Shown one piece after another: positions 26,068 through 35,116 of a DNA stretch of 64,000 bases. Both the position numbers and the translations under genes were made by a program. Location: positions 62,001 through 126,000 of the forward strand of contig NZ_BHVZ01000001.1 in NCBI RefSeq assembly GCF_003865035.1. Direction: 5' to 3'. Within the stretch, counting starts at the first letter, position 1, and every line of letters begins with the position of its first letter. The stretch is from Anaerotignum faecicola (lineage in GTDB: Bacteria > Bacillota > Clostridia > Lachnospirales > Anaerotignaceae). The notes under the pieces are model-generated. The model ran no database searches and had not been told where the DNA came from. It worked only from the letters and a program-made list of their open reading frames with translations.

Positions 26068-26311
26068 CAGACTGTAGACAAAGTAGTTTTGAGGCAGCAG
26101 AAGGGCTTGGGAAACAAATTGTTCATTACTTTGCTACGCAAAGCAGGCTTCGCCTGCCGCCCCTTCTTGGGCGGTAAGTAGTTTCCCAAATGGAATCCGC
26201 AGTCGGAATTCATTTCCGACGAGGAAAACAGCGAGTTTCGAGGCTTTTAAGCTGATGGAACTCGTCTGTTTATTCTTCTGTCTTAGCAAGTCGAAATCCT
26301 GATTTCGACTT
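26068..26311. repeat. 244-bp intergenic repeat, copy 2
   Basis: Second copy of the element at 24223-24466, same orientation and length, so spoIVA is bracketed by direct copies. It ends in AAGTCGAAATC-CT-GATTTCGACTT (26288-26311) and is enclosed by two identical terminator-like hairpins. Confidence 0.85.
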
Positions 26312-26336
26312 AGGGTGTCGACAAAGTCGACACCCT
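26312..26336. repeat. Perfect 11-bp hairpin AGGGTGTCGAC
   Basis: AGGGTGTCGAC-AAA-GTCGACACCCT lies between repeat copy 2 and the second terminator hairpin. It has no counterpart after copy 1. Confidence 0.7.
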
Positions 26337-26338
26337 AA

Positions 26339-26360
26339 AACCCCTGCCTTCGCAGGGGTT
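26339..26360 (-). terminator. Terminator of the blaI-blaR1-like operon (hairpin copy 2)
   Basis: The same AACCCCTGC-CTTC-GCAGGGGTT hairpin, 10 bases after the stop of the M56 gene and followed on the minus strand by TTTAGGG, so a plausible terminator for that operon. Confidence 0.7.
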
Positions 26361-26370
26361 CAAACATCCT

Positions 26371-28977
26371 TTATTCATCGTAGGTTGGCGTAATGTCAAT
26401 AAATTTACTGATTTTTTTGATATTCTTCTCCTCCATATAGGAGTCAAAATAAATCGGCAGCTCCACTCCGCCATAATTTGCCTTCATATAATAAATCATA
26501 TTCTGCCACAGCAGCATCTGACAGGCATCGCTATCATAGGAAATCATCTTTTTCGCCAGTGCATTGTCTCCGTCGCACATCTTCTTGATGGAATCCGCAT
26601 AATAGCTGCCGTCCTCCGCCTGTGTCCAGTCCGTCAGAATCCATTTGCCATTCCGCTTTTCAAAATCCAGTCTGCTCGGCACCACAGAACCGCCCCGCTC
26701 AAAGAGCGCATAGCCCTTCTTCGTACGGCTCATGGTGTAGCTGGAATCGAAAATCACCGCAAACACCTGCATCCTATTTCCGTTTTCCTTTATTCCCTCA
26801 ATCAGCGGTGCATAAATCGTTGTGGTATATCCGGCGTTGCTGTATTTGTTAAATCTGTCACTCAACGCCGTATAAACCGCACGCAGGCGTTCATCCTTTC
26901 CTGCCGCCACAACGCTGTATTGATCCGCGCCGCCCATGGAATATTTCTTCGCCAAATCCTCCGTATAAAGCGTTGTATCCGTATCACCATAGGTAAAGAA
27001 CGCACAATACGTCGAATCCGTTGCAGTATAATTCCGATACCATTCCGTCGGTGTCGGCAGAACATCCTTATCTCTGTGCTCGCCCAGAATATCCTGACAT
27101 GCGCTCGTCTTGATGTAGCCCTCTAAGTCGTCCCTGATACTTCCCTCCGCAAATTCGGAAAGAAACGCTCTGAGCGCAGGCTCTCCCAGCTTGACCAGCT
27201 CATCATACTGTGTACATTTCAGATAATCCGCATAATTGGAGGAGGTCAGCTTCTGCGCCGCAATCTCACTTGCCAGACTGTCCGCCAGAATCATCTGATA
27301 GGATAGGCTTTGATCTTCCTTCGTTTCTTCGAGAAAATCTCCGGAGGCCATCTCCTGCATCCGTTCCTGTGCCGCCGCAGCATCCATCTGAGACAGTGCA
27401 AGAATCTGCTCGGGTGTCGAAATCCCTTCATAGAAATATCGGTTTATCGTCAGCACAAAATTACGGAAGGTTCCCTCGTCGCTCGCAAAATCACGCAAAT
27501 CCTGCTCCCCGAAGTATTTCTTCGCCTGCTCTCTGTTAAAGCTAAAGGACGTTACCACCTGTCCGTCCGCCGCATCCGCATGGTGCAGAGAAAGATTATA
27601 ATCTCCCGCATTCTCCACCAGTACAAGGAAAATCATCCCCTGAATCTGCATCCAGCGGTCATCCGTATAGCTTTCCCCGCCAACGGTATACGCGGTTTCC
27701 TCGTTGCTTTGCCATTGCAGATGCCTTCTCACGCCGTAAGGCTCCTTGTCTGTATAAAGTTCAATTCCCTCGCTGTCATTCGTCACCCCTTCGGGCAGTG
27801 GCAGTAACCCCAGAATTTTTCCAACGCCGATATGGTCGCCGATATATTGCAGCTTCGCGCCATAAAGCTCATGCACTGTTTCCTCTGTGTAGTCTCCGTA
27901 AACCGTACCAGAAAGTGTCTTTTCCGTCGTTTCGCTTTCCGCACAGCCGACAAACGCCGTACCGCCGCAGACCACCAACGCTGCCGCAAGGAATAAAGCA
28001 ATGCCGCGCTTTTTCTGCGTCATATCGAAAATATTTTCAAACCGCATCTTCAATTCCTCCTTTCCGCCCGAAAAAGCCGTACTCATCTGCATATTTTTGC
28101 TTTTCGCCTCGCGCACTGTCTGCAGGATTGCCATGCTGTATGCCTCGCGCTCCGCCATGCCGCAGTCCGCCATCACCACAAGGTCGCAGGAAAGCTCCAT
28201 GTCCTTTTCCGCAAGGTGTGCCATCCAATGCACAAAGGGGTTGAAAAAATGCAGTGCTCTTGCCCACAGCAGAAGCCCCTTGAACCAGAGATCCTTCCGC
28301 TTGCAGTGCGTCAGCTCATGCTTCAGAATCAGCCGCATTTCCGCAGGCTCCCGCTCCTCGGAATTCAGATACACCGCCGTTCTGAAAAGCCCGACACAAA
28401 GCGGACTCGGCAACGCCTCACAGAAATAAATCGCAGGTCGCTTTTCCATCCCCGTTTCCCTGCAAAGTGTATAATAGGTATCCAGAACAGACGCATCCAT
28501 GATTTTTCTTCTGTTTCGCTTCAACATTCTCCGAAAATCATAATATTTCCATCCCTGCCAAGCCAGAAACCCAAGCACACCGCCAAGCCACAGCACATAA
28601 GGATATGCAAGAAGAAAATCAAAGGCATCCCTCTTTTCCGCGCTTTCCTCCTGTGTCTGCTCCGCAGGGGCAATCGGCGTTGCCGGCTCTGTCGGCTCTG
28701 CCGTATCCCTCTGCACAAAATAATCCGGTGTTCTCTGCGCCAGTACCTCTCGTGTGCTGCTCTGCACCGAAGGCACCTGTACCTGCATTATCTCCATTCG
28801 CCCCGGCAGGCTCAGCTGTATCGGCACGCAAAGCCGTATCGCCACCACAAGCCACACCAGATACCGCCATCTTGCCCCATAGCGTTTCCCCAGAAGATTT
28901 GAGCAAATTGCCAGAATCAGAATCACAGGAACGGCAAACAGGCTCATTTCCCAGATTGTCTGAAAAATTTTCTCCAT
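26371..28977 (-). CDS. BlaR1-like M56 family metallopeptidase with large extracytoplasmic region
   Basis: An 868-residue membrane protein. N-terminal helices (about 10-30, 38-55, 125-145) surround the M56 peptidase with zinc motif HELTHCKRKDLW and PSPLCVGLFRTAVYL; a further helix (RGIALFLAAALVVCGGTAFVG, about 325-345, ending GC like a lipobox) leads to a C-terminal part of about 520 residues outside the membrane. That part is not a penicillin-binding sensor as in BlaR1: no SxxK-SxN-KTG set is evident. In BlaR1/MecR1 systems the peptidase inactivates the BlaI repressor on signal. The gene starts 3 bases after the BlaI-like gene. The inducing signal is unknown. Confidence 0.85.
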   Translation of the reverse strand: MEKIFQTIWEMSLFAVPVILILAICSNLLGKRYGARWRYLVWLVVAIRLCVPIQLSLPGRMEIMQVQVPSVQSSTREVLAQRTPDYFVQRDTAEPTEPATPIAPAEQTQEESAEKRDAFDFLLAYPYVLWLGGVLGFLAWQGWKYYDFRRMLKRNRRKIMDASVLDTYYTLCRETGMEKRPAIYFCEALPSPLCVGLFRTAVYLNSEEREPAEMRLILKHELTHCKRKDLWFKGLLLWARALHFFNPFVHWMAHLAEKDMELSCDLVVMADCGMAEREAYSMAILQTVREAKSKNMQMSTAFSGGKEELKMRFENIFDMTQKKRGIALFLAAALVVCGGTAFVGCAESETTEKTLSGTVYGDYTEETVHELYGAKLQYIGDHIGVGKILGLLPLPEGVTNDSEGIELYTDKEPYGVRRHLQWQSNEETAYTVGGESYTDDRWMQIQGMIFLVLVENAGDYNLSLHHADAADGQVVTSFSFNREQAKKYFGEQDLRDFASDEGTFRNFVLTINRYFYEGISTPEQILALSQMDAAAAQERMQEMASGDFLEETKEDQSLSYQMILADSLASEIAAQKLTSSNYADYLKCTQYDELVKLGEPALRAFLSEFAEGSIRDDLEGYIKTSACQDILGEHRDKDVLPTPTEWYRNYTATDSTYCAFFTYGDTDTTLYTEDLAKKYSMGGADQYSVVAAGKDERLRAVYTALSDRFNKYSNAGYTTTIYAPLIEGIKENGNRMQVFAVIFDSSYTMSRTKKGYALFERGGSVVPSRLDFEKRNGKWILTDWTQAEDGSYYADSIKKMCDGDNALAKKMISYDSDACQMLLWQNMIYYMKANYGGVELPIYFDSYMEEKNIKKISKFIDITPTYDE

Positions 28978-28979
28978 TT

Positions 28980-29363
28980 TTATGCACCTCCCGTTTTCGA
29001 GCGAATGAATGCCGCCAGTTCATCTAAATCCTCCTCGGTAATGGAATGGCTGTCATATAGGCTTGCCACCAGCTTCGTCACAGAATGGTTATTCACCTTT
29101 TCCAGAAATGCCTTATTTTCCACCGCCAGATACTCCTTCTCCGCCACCAGCGGGGTATAAAATCGGTTCTTTCCTTCCTTATAGCTTTCCAGAAAGCCGC
29201 GGTCAATCAAACGGTTCAGCAAGGTCTGCAAAGCAGAAACATTCCAGGGGCGTTGTTCCTCCAGACTCGCCTTCACCTCCGAGGTAGAAAGTGTTCTGCC
29301 ACTCTCCCAGATGACCTTCATAATTTCCAGCTCCGTATCCGGCAATCGCATCAGCTCCGCCAT
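28980..29363 (-). CDS. blaI: BlaI/MecI-family repressor
   Basis: A 127-residue winged-helix repressor: LPDTELEIMKVIWESGRTLSTSEV, then WNVSALQTLLNRLIDRGFL and KNRFYTPLVAEKEYLAVE, the region that the partner protease cleaves in relatives. The C-terminal helix (about 95-125) should dimerise. GGAGGGAGAC precedes ATG 29363. Two TACA-TGTA operators lie in its own promoter, so the pair is probably autoregulated. Confidence 0.93.
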   Translation of the reverse strand: MAELMRLPDTELEIMKVIWESGRTLSTSEVKASLEEQRPWNVSALQTLLNRLIDRGFLESYKEGKNRFYTPLVAEKEYLAVENKAFLEKVNNHSVTKLVASLYDSHSITEEDLDELAAFIRSKTGGA

Positions 29364-29382
29364 GTGTCTCCCTCCAATCTCT

Positions 29383-29439
29383 TACAAATGTAGGATTTAT
29401 ACTTTTCTATATCATACAACTGTAGGAGTTCTTTGTCAA
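29383..29439 (-). promoter_or_regulatory. blaI promoter with two BlaI-type operators
   Basis: Minus-strand promoter TTGACA (29439-29434), 17-bp spacer, TATGAT (29416-29411). Operator 1 TACAGTTGTA (29424-29415) overlaps the spacer and -10; operator 2 TACATTTGTA (29392-29383) lies just downstream of the expected start. Both fit the TACA-nn-TGTA dyad bound by BlaI/MecI proteins and are centred 32 bp, about three helical turns, apart. Confidence 0.85.
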
Positions 29440-29484
29440 GCCTTTTCCTATACCCCCTATCCGTTTTTCTGATGGAAACTTCCC

Positions 29485-29512
29485 TTGACAAAATCTGCTT
29501 CTGTGTTATCCT
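29485..29512 (+). promoter_or_regulatory. Promoter of asnA
   Basis: TTGACA (29485-29490), 16-bp spacer, TATCCT (29507-29512), about 75 bases before the start. No T-box features are present in the short leader. Confidence 0.6.
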
Positions 29513-29587
29513 AAATGGTATGGATAAGCTTTTATCAATAATATTTTATGAAAAAATATGAGAAACAGCAGAAAAGAGGTGCTTGCG

Positions 29588-30595
29588 ATGAGCAAAACAT
29601 ATATTCCGGAAGGCTATCATTCCGAACTAACCTTATATGAAACACAGAATGCCATCGGCGTGATCCACCACGCTTTTGAAGAACATCTGGGACAGACACT
29701 GAATCTGAAACGTGTTTCCGCCCCTCTGTTCGTTGACCCCCATACAGGTCTGAACGATAATCTCAGCGGCGTAGAACGCCCCGTAAGCTTTGAAATTCCC
29801 GCAACAGGCACAACCGCAGAGGTTGTTCATTCTCTGGCAAAGTGGAAACGCATGGCACTGTATCGTTATGATTTCCGCCCCGGCAAGGGTCTGTTTACCA
29901 ATATGAACGCCATCCGCAGAGATGAAACACTGGATAACCTGCACTCCATCTATGTAGACCAGTGGGATTGGGAAAGAGTTATCACTCCCGAAAAGAGAAA
30001 TGTCGAAGAGCTGAAATTCACTGTGCAGGGCATCGTTCTTGCAATCTGCGATACGCTCGAAGTCGTAAAGAAAAAATACCCCCGCATCACAACCGAGCTG
30101 TGCCGCGAGGTAACCTTTATCACCTCTCAGGAGCTGGAAGATAAATACCCCGACCTGACCCCCAAGGAAAGAGAAAATGCCATTGTCAAGGAGCATAAAA
30201 CCGTATTCATCATGCAGATTGGCGATAAGCTGCGTTCCGGCGAGCCCCATGACAGCCGTTCTCCGGATTATGATGACTGGCAGTTAAACGGCGACCTGCT
30301 GTTCTATAACGCTGTTCTGGATAACGCTCTGGAAATTTCCTCCATGGGTATCCGTGTTGATGCAGCCGCTCTGGATGAACAGCTGAGAAAGGCAGGCTGT
30401 GATAACCGCAGAAACCTGCCCTACCATAGAATGCTTCTGGAAGGCAAGCTGCCCTGCACCATCGGCGGCGGTATCGGTCAATCCAGACTGTGCATGCTGC
30501 TTCTTGGCAAGGCGCATATCGGCGAGGTGCAGTCCTCCATCTGGGATCAGGAAACCATTGATACCTGTAAGGCAGCAGGTGTTGCACTGCTGTAA
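29588..30595 (+). CDS. asnA: Aspartate-ammonia ligase (asparagine synthetase A)
   Basis: A 335-residue AsnA, making asparagine from aspartate, ammonia and ATP; it has a class II aminoacyl-tRNA-synthetase-like fold. Seen motifs: LNLKRVSAPLFV, GLNDNLSGVERPVSFE, KWKRMALYRY, GLFTNMNAIRRDE, SIYVDQWDWE and GGGIGQSRLCMLLLGKAHIGEVQ near the C-terminus. The start at 29588 has GAGGTG 8 bases upstream; the in-frame ATG at 29558 lacks one. A strong terminator follows. Confidence 0.97.
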   Translation: MSKTYIPEGYHSELTLYETQNAIGVIHHAFEEHLGQTLNLKRVSAPLFVDPHTGLNDNLSGVERPVSFEIPATGTTAEVVHSLAKWKRMALYRYDFRPGKGLFTNMNAIRRDETLDNLHSIYVDQWDWERVITPEKRNVEELKFTVQGIVLAICDTLEVVKKKYPRITTELCREVTFITSQELEDKYPDLTPKERENAIVKEHKTVFIMQIGDKLRSGEPHDSRSPDYDDWQLNGDLLFYNAVLDNALEISSMGIRVDAAALDEQLRKAGCDNRRNLPYHRMLLEGKLPCTIGGGIGQSRLCMLLLGKAHIGEVQSSIWDQETIDTCKAAGVALL

Positions 30596-30614
30596 ATTTA
30601 AGTCGAAATCTATA

Positions 30615-30642
30615 AACGACCGCGAAATCGCGGTCGTTTTTT
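30615..30642 (+). terminator. Terminator of asnA
   Basis: AACGACCGCG-AAAT-CGCGGTCGTT, a perfect 10-bp stem, followed by TTTT, 19 bases after the stop codon. Confidence 0.92.
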
Positions 30643-30756
30643 ATACCTGTTTTTTTCCAATCTTCCTCTGATTTTAATTTACATCCAAAAATTTTTGTGC
30701 TATCATAAAACCAATTTTGAAGGAGCCTCACATACGAAAGAGAAAGAGGGATTTTT

Positions 30757-31650
30757 ATGGAAGTACGAAATTTAATCACATTTCTGAAAATCATTGAAAC
30801 AGGCAGTTTTTCCAAGGCAGCGGAGCAGCTGACCTATTCCCAGTCCACAGTTACCGTACAGATTCAGCAGCTGGAGGAAGAAATCGGCGTGCAGCTGTTC
30901 GACCGCATCGGCAAAAAAATCTACGTCACGGAAAAAGGGCATGAGCTGGAAGCCTATGCACAGCAGATTATCGCTCTGACCCAGCAGGCGGCTGCCATCG
31001 GCGGCGAGGAGCAGGAGCTGCAGGGAACACTGCGCCTTGCCTGTCTCGATTCCCCCTTTACCGCTGTCCTCCCCGATATCCTGCGGGAATATCACTGCGC
31101 GCACCCCAAGGTAGATATCATCGTAAAAACAGCCGATAATGTTTTTTTCGCGGAGCGCATGCTTTCCCAGAATGAGGTCGATCTTGCCTTCGTTGTCCAT
31201 GATCAGCGAAGGACAAAAAATTTCATCAAAACCATCCTGAAAGAAGCGCATTATGTCTTTGTGGCTGCCCCCACTCGCCCTCTGACGAAAAAGCCCGTAG
31301 TCACTCTGGCGGAAATCGCGGAAAATGATGTGATTATCACAAATCAGCAGTTCTATTTCTCCGATATGTCCAATGAGTACACCAAAAACACCCTCGCCTA
31401 TCTCATCAAGCCGCGGTTTGATCTCTGGAATCCCATCGCCGCCATGGAGCTGGCAAAGCTGGATTGCGGCATTGCCCTGCTCGCCTCTTATCTCGTTGAG
31501 GATGCCGTTAAAAAAGGTGAGTTGTGTACCCTTAATGTGCCGGAACTGGATTTCACCGTATGGCTGCAGGTGCTCCGTCATGAGCAGAAAGCAGTCACCC
31601 CACAGATGTCCGCCTTTTATAAGCTCCTGCGGGAATACTACAAAAAGTGA
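30757..31650 (+). CDS. LysR-family transcriptional regulator
   Basis: A 297-residue LysR regulator. The N-terminal winged HTH reads LITFLKIIETGSFSKAAEQL then SQSTVTVQIQQLEEEIGVQLF (about 4-55). The effector domain (about 90-290) includes GTLRLACLDSPFTAVLPDIL. Its position after asnA does not prove control of asnA: asnA ends in its own terminator. Effector unknown. Confidence 0.93.
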   Translation: MEVRNLITFLKIIETGSFSKAAEQLTYSQSTVTVQIQQLEEEIGVQLFDRIGKKIYVTEKGHELEAYAQQIIALTQQAAAIGGEEQELQGTLRLACLDSPFTAVLPDILREYHCAHPKVDIIVKTADNVFFAERMLSQNEVDLAFVVHDQRRTKNFIKTILKEAHYVFVAAPTRPLTKKPVVTLAEIAENDVIITNQQFYFSDMSNEYTKNTLAYLIKPRFDLWNPIAAMELAKLDCGIALLASYLVEDAVKKGELCTLNVPELDFTVWLQVLRHEQKAVTPQMSAFYKLLREYYKK

Positions 31651-31664
31651 AATTATCTGGGTTG

Positions 31665-31694
31665 AAAGTAAGCCCCCTTATTACTTTTTTTAAT
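31665..31694 (+). terminator. Weak terminator after the LysR gene
   Basis: AAAGTAA (31665-31671) pairs with TTACTTT (31681-31687) and is followed by TTTTT. The stem is short and AT-rich. The rest of 31695-31879 shows no gene; a small inverted repeat AAATCTCA/TGAGATTT lies near 31790-31815. Confidence 0.45.
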
Positions 31695-31879
31695 AGAAAT
31701 CTTTAAATCTATCAATTTCACATTTCTTTTTGGATGTGTTACAATGACCTTGTACCCTAAAAGAGAAAACTTCCATCATATACAAATCTCACCATACGGC
31801 TCATGATGAGATTTCCTTCCTTCTTCCTCCGGGTACTTTCACATGCTTGCAGTCGTAATCTTCCTTGCGGCTGCTTTTT

Positions 31880-32950
31880 TTATGCTCTTTTCGCAAGATA
31901 CTCCCGATTCTGCCGCACCGATGCATCCTCCGGTCGGAATACCCCTGCCATTTCATTATACATCTTCGCCATCTCCCATTCCCCCAGCCTGCCATAGCAG
32001 ACACAAAGCCGAATACAGGGCAGAAATCCATAGCATTCCTCCTGCACAAACGCCCCCTGCTCCGTGCGTCTTTCTGCATGCAGCGCATTTTCATACCAGA
32101 AAATTGCCTGCTCCCACCGCCCTTTTTCATAAAAATATTCCCCGATTTCACAGCAATGCTCCCCTGTCGGCGGCGCAAATTGCAAACCCTCCAAAAGCAA
32201 CGAAATTCCTTCCTCCTCTTTTCCCGCCGCCTGCAAACAATGCGCCAGCATCTGCACCGCCTCTGCTTTATTTTCCGCCCCTCCCTCCGGATTTTCCAGA
32301 AACGCACGAAGCACCTCTGCCGCCTGCTCCTGTTTTTCATGTGCAAATAATTCCCGTCCGTAATAAAACCATTCCCGCGCGCTCAGCTTCTCCCCCTCCG
32401 CAAGCATTTTTTTATAAATCCGCAGACTGCAGTCAGAATATTTCTGCTTTTCCTTCCGCCGCATAAAATGAATTTCCTCATACCGCACGCTTCCGAAGGG
32501 CGGAATCCTCTCATTTGCACGCCCCTGCCACCGCGCCTGCGGACAACGGCGCACCAGTCGCTCTCTGTAGCAGGAAAATTTCGTCCGTCCGCCCTCGTCA
32601 ACGCCCCTGTCAAAAAGCATCATTACCATATCACAGGGATTTTCCAGCAAATCCGCCTTCAAAGCAAGCAGCTTTTCCTTCTCCCCTGATGGCAGAATAT
32701 CCTCCGCATCCATCCACAGCAGATACTCTCCCGTCCCCTTGGAAAACGCAAAATTTCTTGCCGCCGCAAAATCATCCATCCAAGGAAAATCATAAATTTT
32801 ATCCGTGAATTGCCGTGCAATCTCCTTTGTTCTGTCCGTAGAACCCATATCCACAATGACGATTTCCTCTACCGCATCCGCTATGCCTTCCAAGCACCGC
32901 GCCAGTGCTTTCTCCTCCTGCCGCACAATCATGCAAAGACTCATTCTCAT
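31880..32950 (-). CDS. Family 2 glycosyltransferase with C-terminal TPR-like repeats
   Basis: A 356-residue protein. The GT-A domain (about 1-200) shows MSLCMIVRQEEKALARCLEG, EEIVIVDMGSTDRTKEIA and the D-x-D-like metal motif LLWMDAEDIL, as in SunS-like and related GT2 enzymes. The C-terminal half (about 205-350) has repeated helices such as EWFYYGRELFAHEKQEQAAEVLRAF split into TPR-like pairs ending WEQAIFWYENALHAE and MAKMYNEMAGVFRPEDA. Acceptor and sugar are unknown. AAGGAG lies 9 bases before ATG 32950. It stands alone downstream of the V-ATPase terminator. Confidence 0.85.
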   Translation of the reverse strand: MRMSLCMIVRQEEKALARCLEGIADAVEEIVIVDMGSTDRTKEIARQFTDKIYDFPWMDDFAAARNFAFSKGTGEYLLWMDAEDILPSGEKEKLLALKADLLENPCDMVMMLFDRGVDEGGRTKFSCYRERLVRRCPQARWQGRANERIPPFGSVRYEEIHFMRRKEKQKYSDCSLRIYKKMLAEGEKLSAREWFYYGRELFAHEKQEQAAEVLRAFLENPEGGAENKAEAVQMLAHCLQAAGKEEEGISLLLEGLQFAPPTGEHCCEIGEYFYEKGRWEQAIFWYENALHAERRTEQGAFVQEECYGFLPCIRLCVCYGRLGEWEMAKMYNEMAGVFRPEDASVRQNREYLAKRA

Positions 32951-33016
32951 CCTGCCACGCTCCTTTCCCTTCTGCCAGCTTATGCAAAAAAGAAAAGAGC
33001 GTGCAAATCCGCATAC

Positions 33017-33051
33017 AAAAAAGGCACCCCAAATTTTAGGATGCCTTTTTT
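33017..33051 (-). terminator. Terminator of the V-ATPase operon
   Basis: Minus-strand stem AAAAAAGGCATCC with GGGTGCCTTTTTT (one G-U pair), starting right after the ntpD stop, with the U tract built into the 3' arm. Confidence 0.9.
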
Positions 33052-33052
33052 C

Positions 33053-33733
33053 TTATTCTCCGAAGGCTGCTGCCTCCTGCTTTCTTTTTGTTTCGATTGC
33101 TTTTTTCGCAACCATATCCTTTACCTTCATCAGCCGCGTTGTGTTTGCACGTTCGTTTTCTTCCAATTTCATTGTGATATATTTAATTGTTTCCTGATAA
33201 TTTGGAATCATAACATTTTCCAGTGCATTTACACGGCGGCGGGTACGTTCAATTTCCTGTGCCAGAAGCTGTGCCGTTTTTTCGCTTTCCGCCAGACGGA
33301 GCAAAGGCTCCATCGCATCGGAGAAGGAAAGCATCGCACTATCCAGCTCACCCGAGGTAAACGCCATGCCGTAAGGGAAAATATTCCCGTCACCGCCGCC
33401 CTCCTTCTGGAAGTCAAACACAGGTACGTTTACACTCATAATATTTTTTTTCGTAACCTTTACGGATACAGACTGCTGGGGAATCATCAGTGCTTCCCCT
33501 AAGCTTGCCTCACTGAGAACTGCTCTGGCAATGATGAAGTTTTTATAAGCATTTTCCAGTGCAGTCTCTGCTTCCTCTCTCAAACGCTTATTTTCCCGCA
33601 CAATTTCCATGAACTGCTTCATCAGCTCATCTAGCTTATCCTTCAGCAGCTTATGCCCTCTGGTTGCAGTTTTCAGCTGTCCCTTCAGACGGGTCATTTC
33701 CATACGGGTGGGGTTGACATTCAATCTAGCCAC
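33053..33733 (-). CDS. ntpD: V-type ATPase subunit D
   Basis: A 226-residue central-stalk subunit, last gene of the operon. It begins MARLNVNPTRMEMTRLKGQL and continues as long helices, with the conserved ERTRRRVNALENVMIPNY near residues 160-180, which contacts the hexamer. It starts with GTG 33733, with GGGAG about 9 bases upstream, and follows ntpB by 6 bases. Confidence 0.96.
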   Translation of the reverse strand: MARLNVNPTRMEMTRLKGQLKTATRGHKLLKDKLDELMKQFMEIVRENKRLREEAETALENAYKNFIIARAVLSEASLGEALMIPQQSVSVKVTKKNIMSVNVPVFDFQKEGGGDGNIFPYGMAFTSGELDSAMLSFSDAMEPLLRLAESEKTAQLLAQEIERTRRRVNALENVMIPNYQETIKYITMKLEENERANTTRLMKVKDMVAKKAIETKRKQEAAAFGE

Positions 33734-33739
33734 ACTTCA

Positions 33740-35116
33740 TCACTCCCCGCTGTTCAAATATTTTTCCAGATATTCGTCACGAATACGCTTCAATTCACTT
33801 CTCGGCAGCATACGCAGCAAATCCCATCCTGTTTCCAGTGTCTGCTCAATGGTTCTGTCTGTCTGGAAGCCCTGAGAAACATATCTCTTCTCAAATTCAT
33901 CCGCAAATTTTGCATAAATCAGGTCAACCTCGGACAAAGCGGATTCGCCCAGAATTGCCATCAGCTCCTTCGCATCTTTACCACGAGAATATGCCGCAAA
34001 CAGCTGGTTCATCGTATCCGCATGATCCTCTCTCGTCTTGCCCTTACCGATACCTTTATCCTTCAGACGGGACAGGGAAGGCAGTACATTGATGGGAGGC
34101 TGAACCCCCTTCTTATCCAGCTCACGGCTCAGAATAATCTGTCCCTCTGTGATGTAGCCTGTCAAGTCGGGGATGGGGTGTGTCTTATCCTCCTCCGGCA
34201 TGGTCAGAATGGGAATCATTGTGATAGAACCGGGGTGTCCCTTCATTCTGCCTGCACGTTCATACATCGTTGCAAGGTCTGTATACAGATAACCGGGATA
34301 CCCACGACGACCGGGAACCTCCTTCTTCGCCGCAGAAACCTCACGCAGCGCCTCTGCATAGTTTGTAATATCCGTCAGAATAACCAGAACGTGCATATCC
34401 TGCTCAAATGCCAGATATTCCGCTGCGGTCAGTGCCATTTTAGGCGTACAGATACGCTCTACCGCAGGGTCATTTGCAAGGTTTACAAAGACAACAGAAC
34501 GGTCAATCGCACCTGTCTGCTTGAAGTCATTGATAAAGAACTCCGCATCCTCAAAGGTGATACCGATTGCCGCGAAAACTACCGCAAATTTAGAATCCGT
34601 ACCACGAACCTTCGCCTGTCTTGCAATCTGAACCGCCAGATTTGCGTGCGGCAGACCGGATGCAGAGAAGATAGGCAGCTTCTGCCCACGAACCAGTGTA
34701 TTCAGCCCGTCAATCGCGGATACACCTGTCTGGATAAATTCCGCAGGATATTCACGCGCCGCAGGGTTGATGGGTGCACCGTTGATGTCCAGTCTTTTTT
34801 CGGGAATGATAGCCGGGCCGCCGTCAATGGGGTTGCCCATACCATCAAATACACGCCCCAGAATATCAGGGGAAACACCAAAGTCCAAGCTTTTGCCAAG
34901 GAAACGAACCTTGCTTTCCGCCAGGTTGATACCTGTTGCACTTTCAAACAGCTGTACCAGAGCCGTGTCGCCGTTTACCTCCAGAACCTTGCATTTTCTG
35001 ATCTCGCCGTTTGCCAGCTCGATTTCGCCCAGCTCATCATAGGTAACGCCTTCTACACCAGAAACCACCATCAGAGGGCCGGCTACTTCCTGAATCGAAC
35101 GATATTCCTTTATCAT
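33740..35116 (-). CDS. ntpB: V-type ATPase subunit B
   Basis: A 458-residue non-catalytic nucleotide-site subunit of the V1 head. It has [60 protein letters not shown] where a P-loop would stand in subunit A, and [24 protein letters not shown] motifs (YERAGRMKG). Its ATG overlaps the ntpA stop (ATGA). Confidence 0.97.
   Translation of the reverse strand: MIKEYRSIQEVAGPLMVVSGVEGVTYDELGEIELANGEIRKCKVLEVNGDTALVQLFESATGINLAESKVRFLGKSLDFGVSPDILGRVFDGMGNPIDGGPAIIPEKRLDINGAPINPAAREYPAEFIQTGVSAIDGLNTLVRGQKLPIFSASGLPHANLAVQIARQAKVRGTDSKFAVVFAAIGITFEDAEFFINDFKQTGAIDRSVVFVNLANDPAVERICTPKMALTAAEYLAFEQDMHVLVILTDITNYAEALREVSAAKKEVPGRRGYPGYLYTDLATMYERAGRMKGHPGSITMIPILTMPEEDKTHPIPDLTGYITEGQIILSRELDKKGVQPPINVLPSLSRLKDKGIGKGKTREDHADTMNQLFAAYSRGKDAKELMAILGESALSEVDLIYAKFADEFEKRYVSQGFQTDRTIEQTLETGWDLLRMLPRSELKRIRDEYLEKYLNSGE

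Noticed and set aside
24223-26311. CRISPR or phage att interpretation of the two 244-bp repeats
   Set aside because: Only two widely spaced copies, no spacers, no cas genes and no integrase between them.
29513-29587. T-box leader upstream of asnA
   Set aside because: The leader is only about 75 bases and has no GGTGG-type T-box core or antiterminator.
31801-31879. Small ORF after the glycosyltransferase (a 15-codon ORF starting near 31804)
   Set aside because: It has a GGAGG-like stretch upstream but is too short and has no conserved look; not supported.
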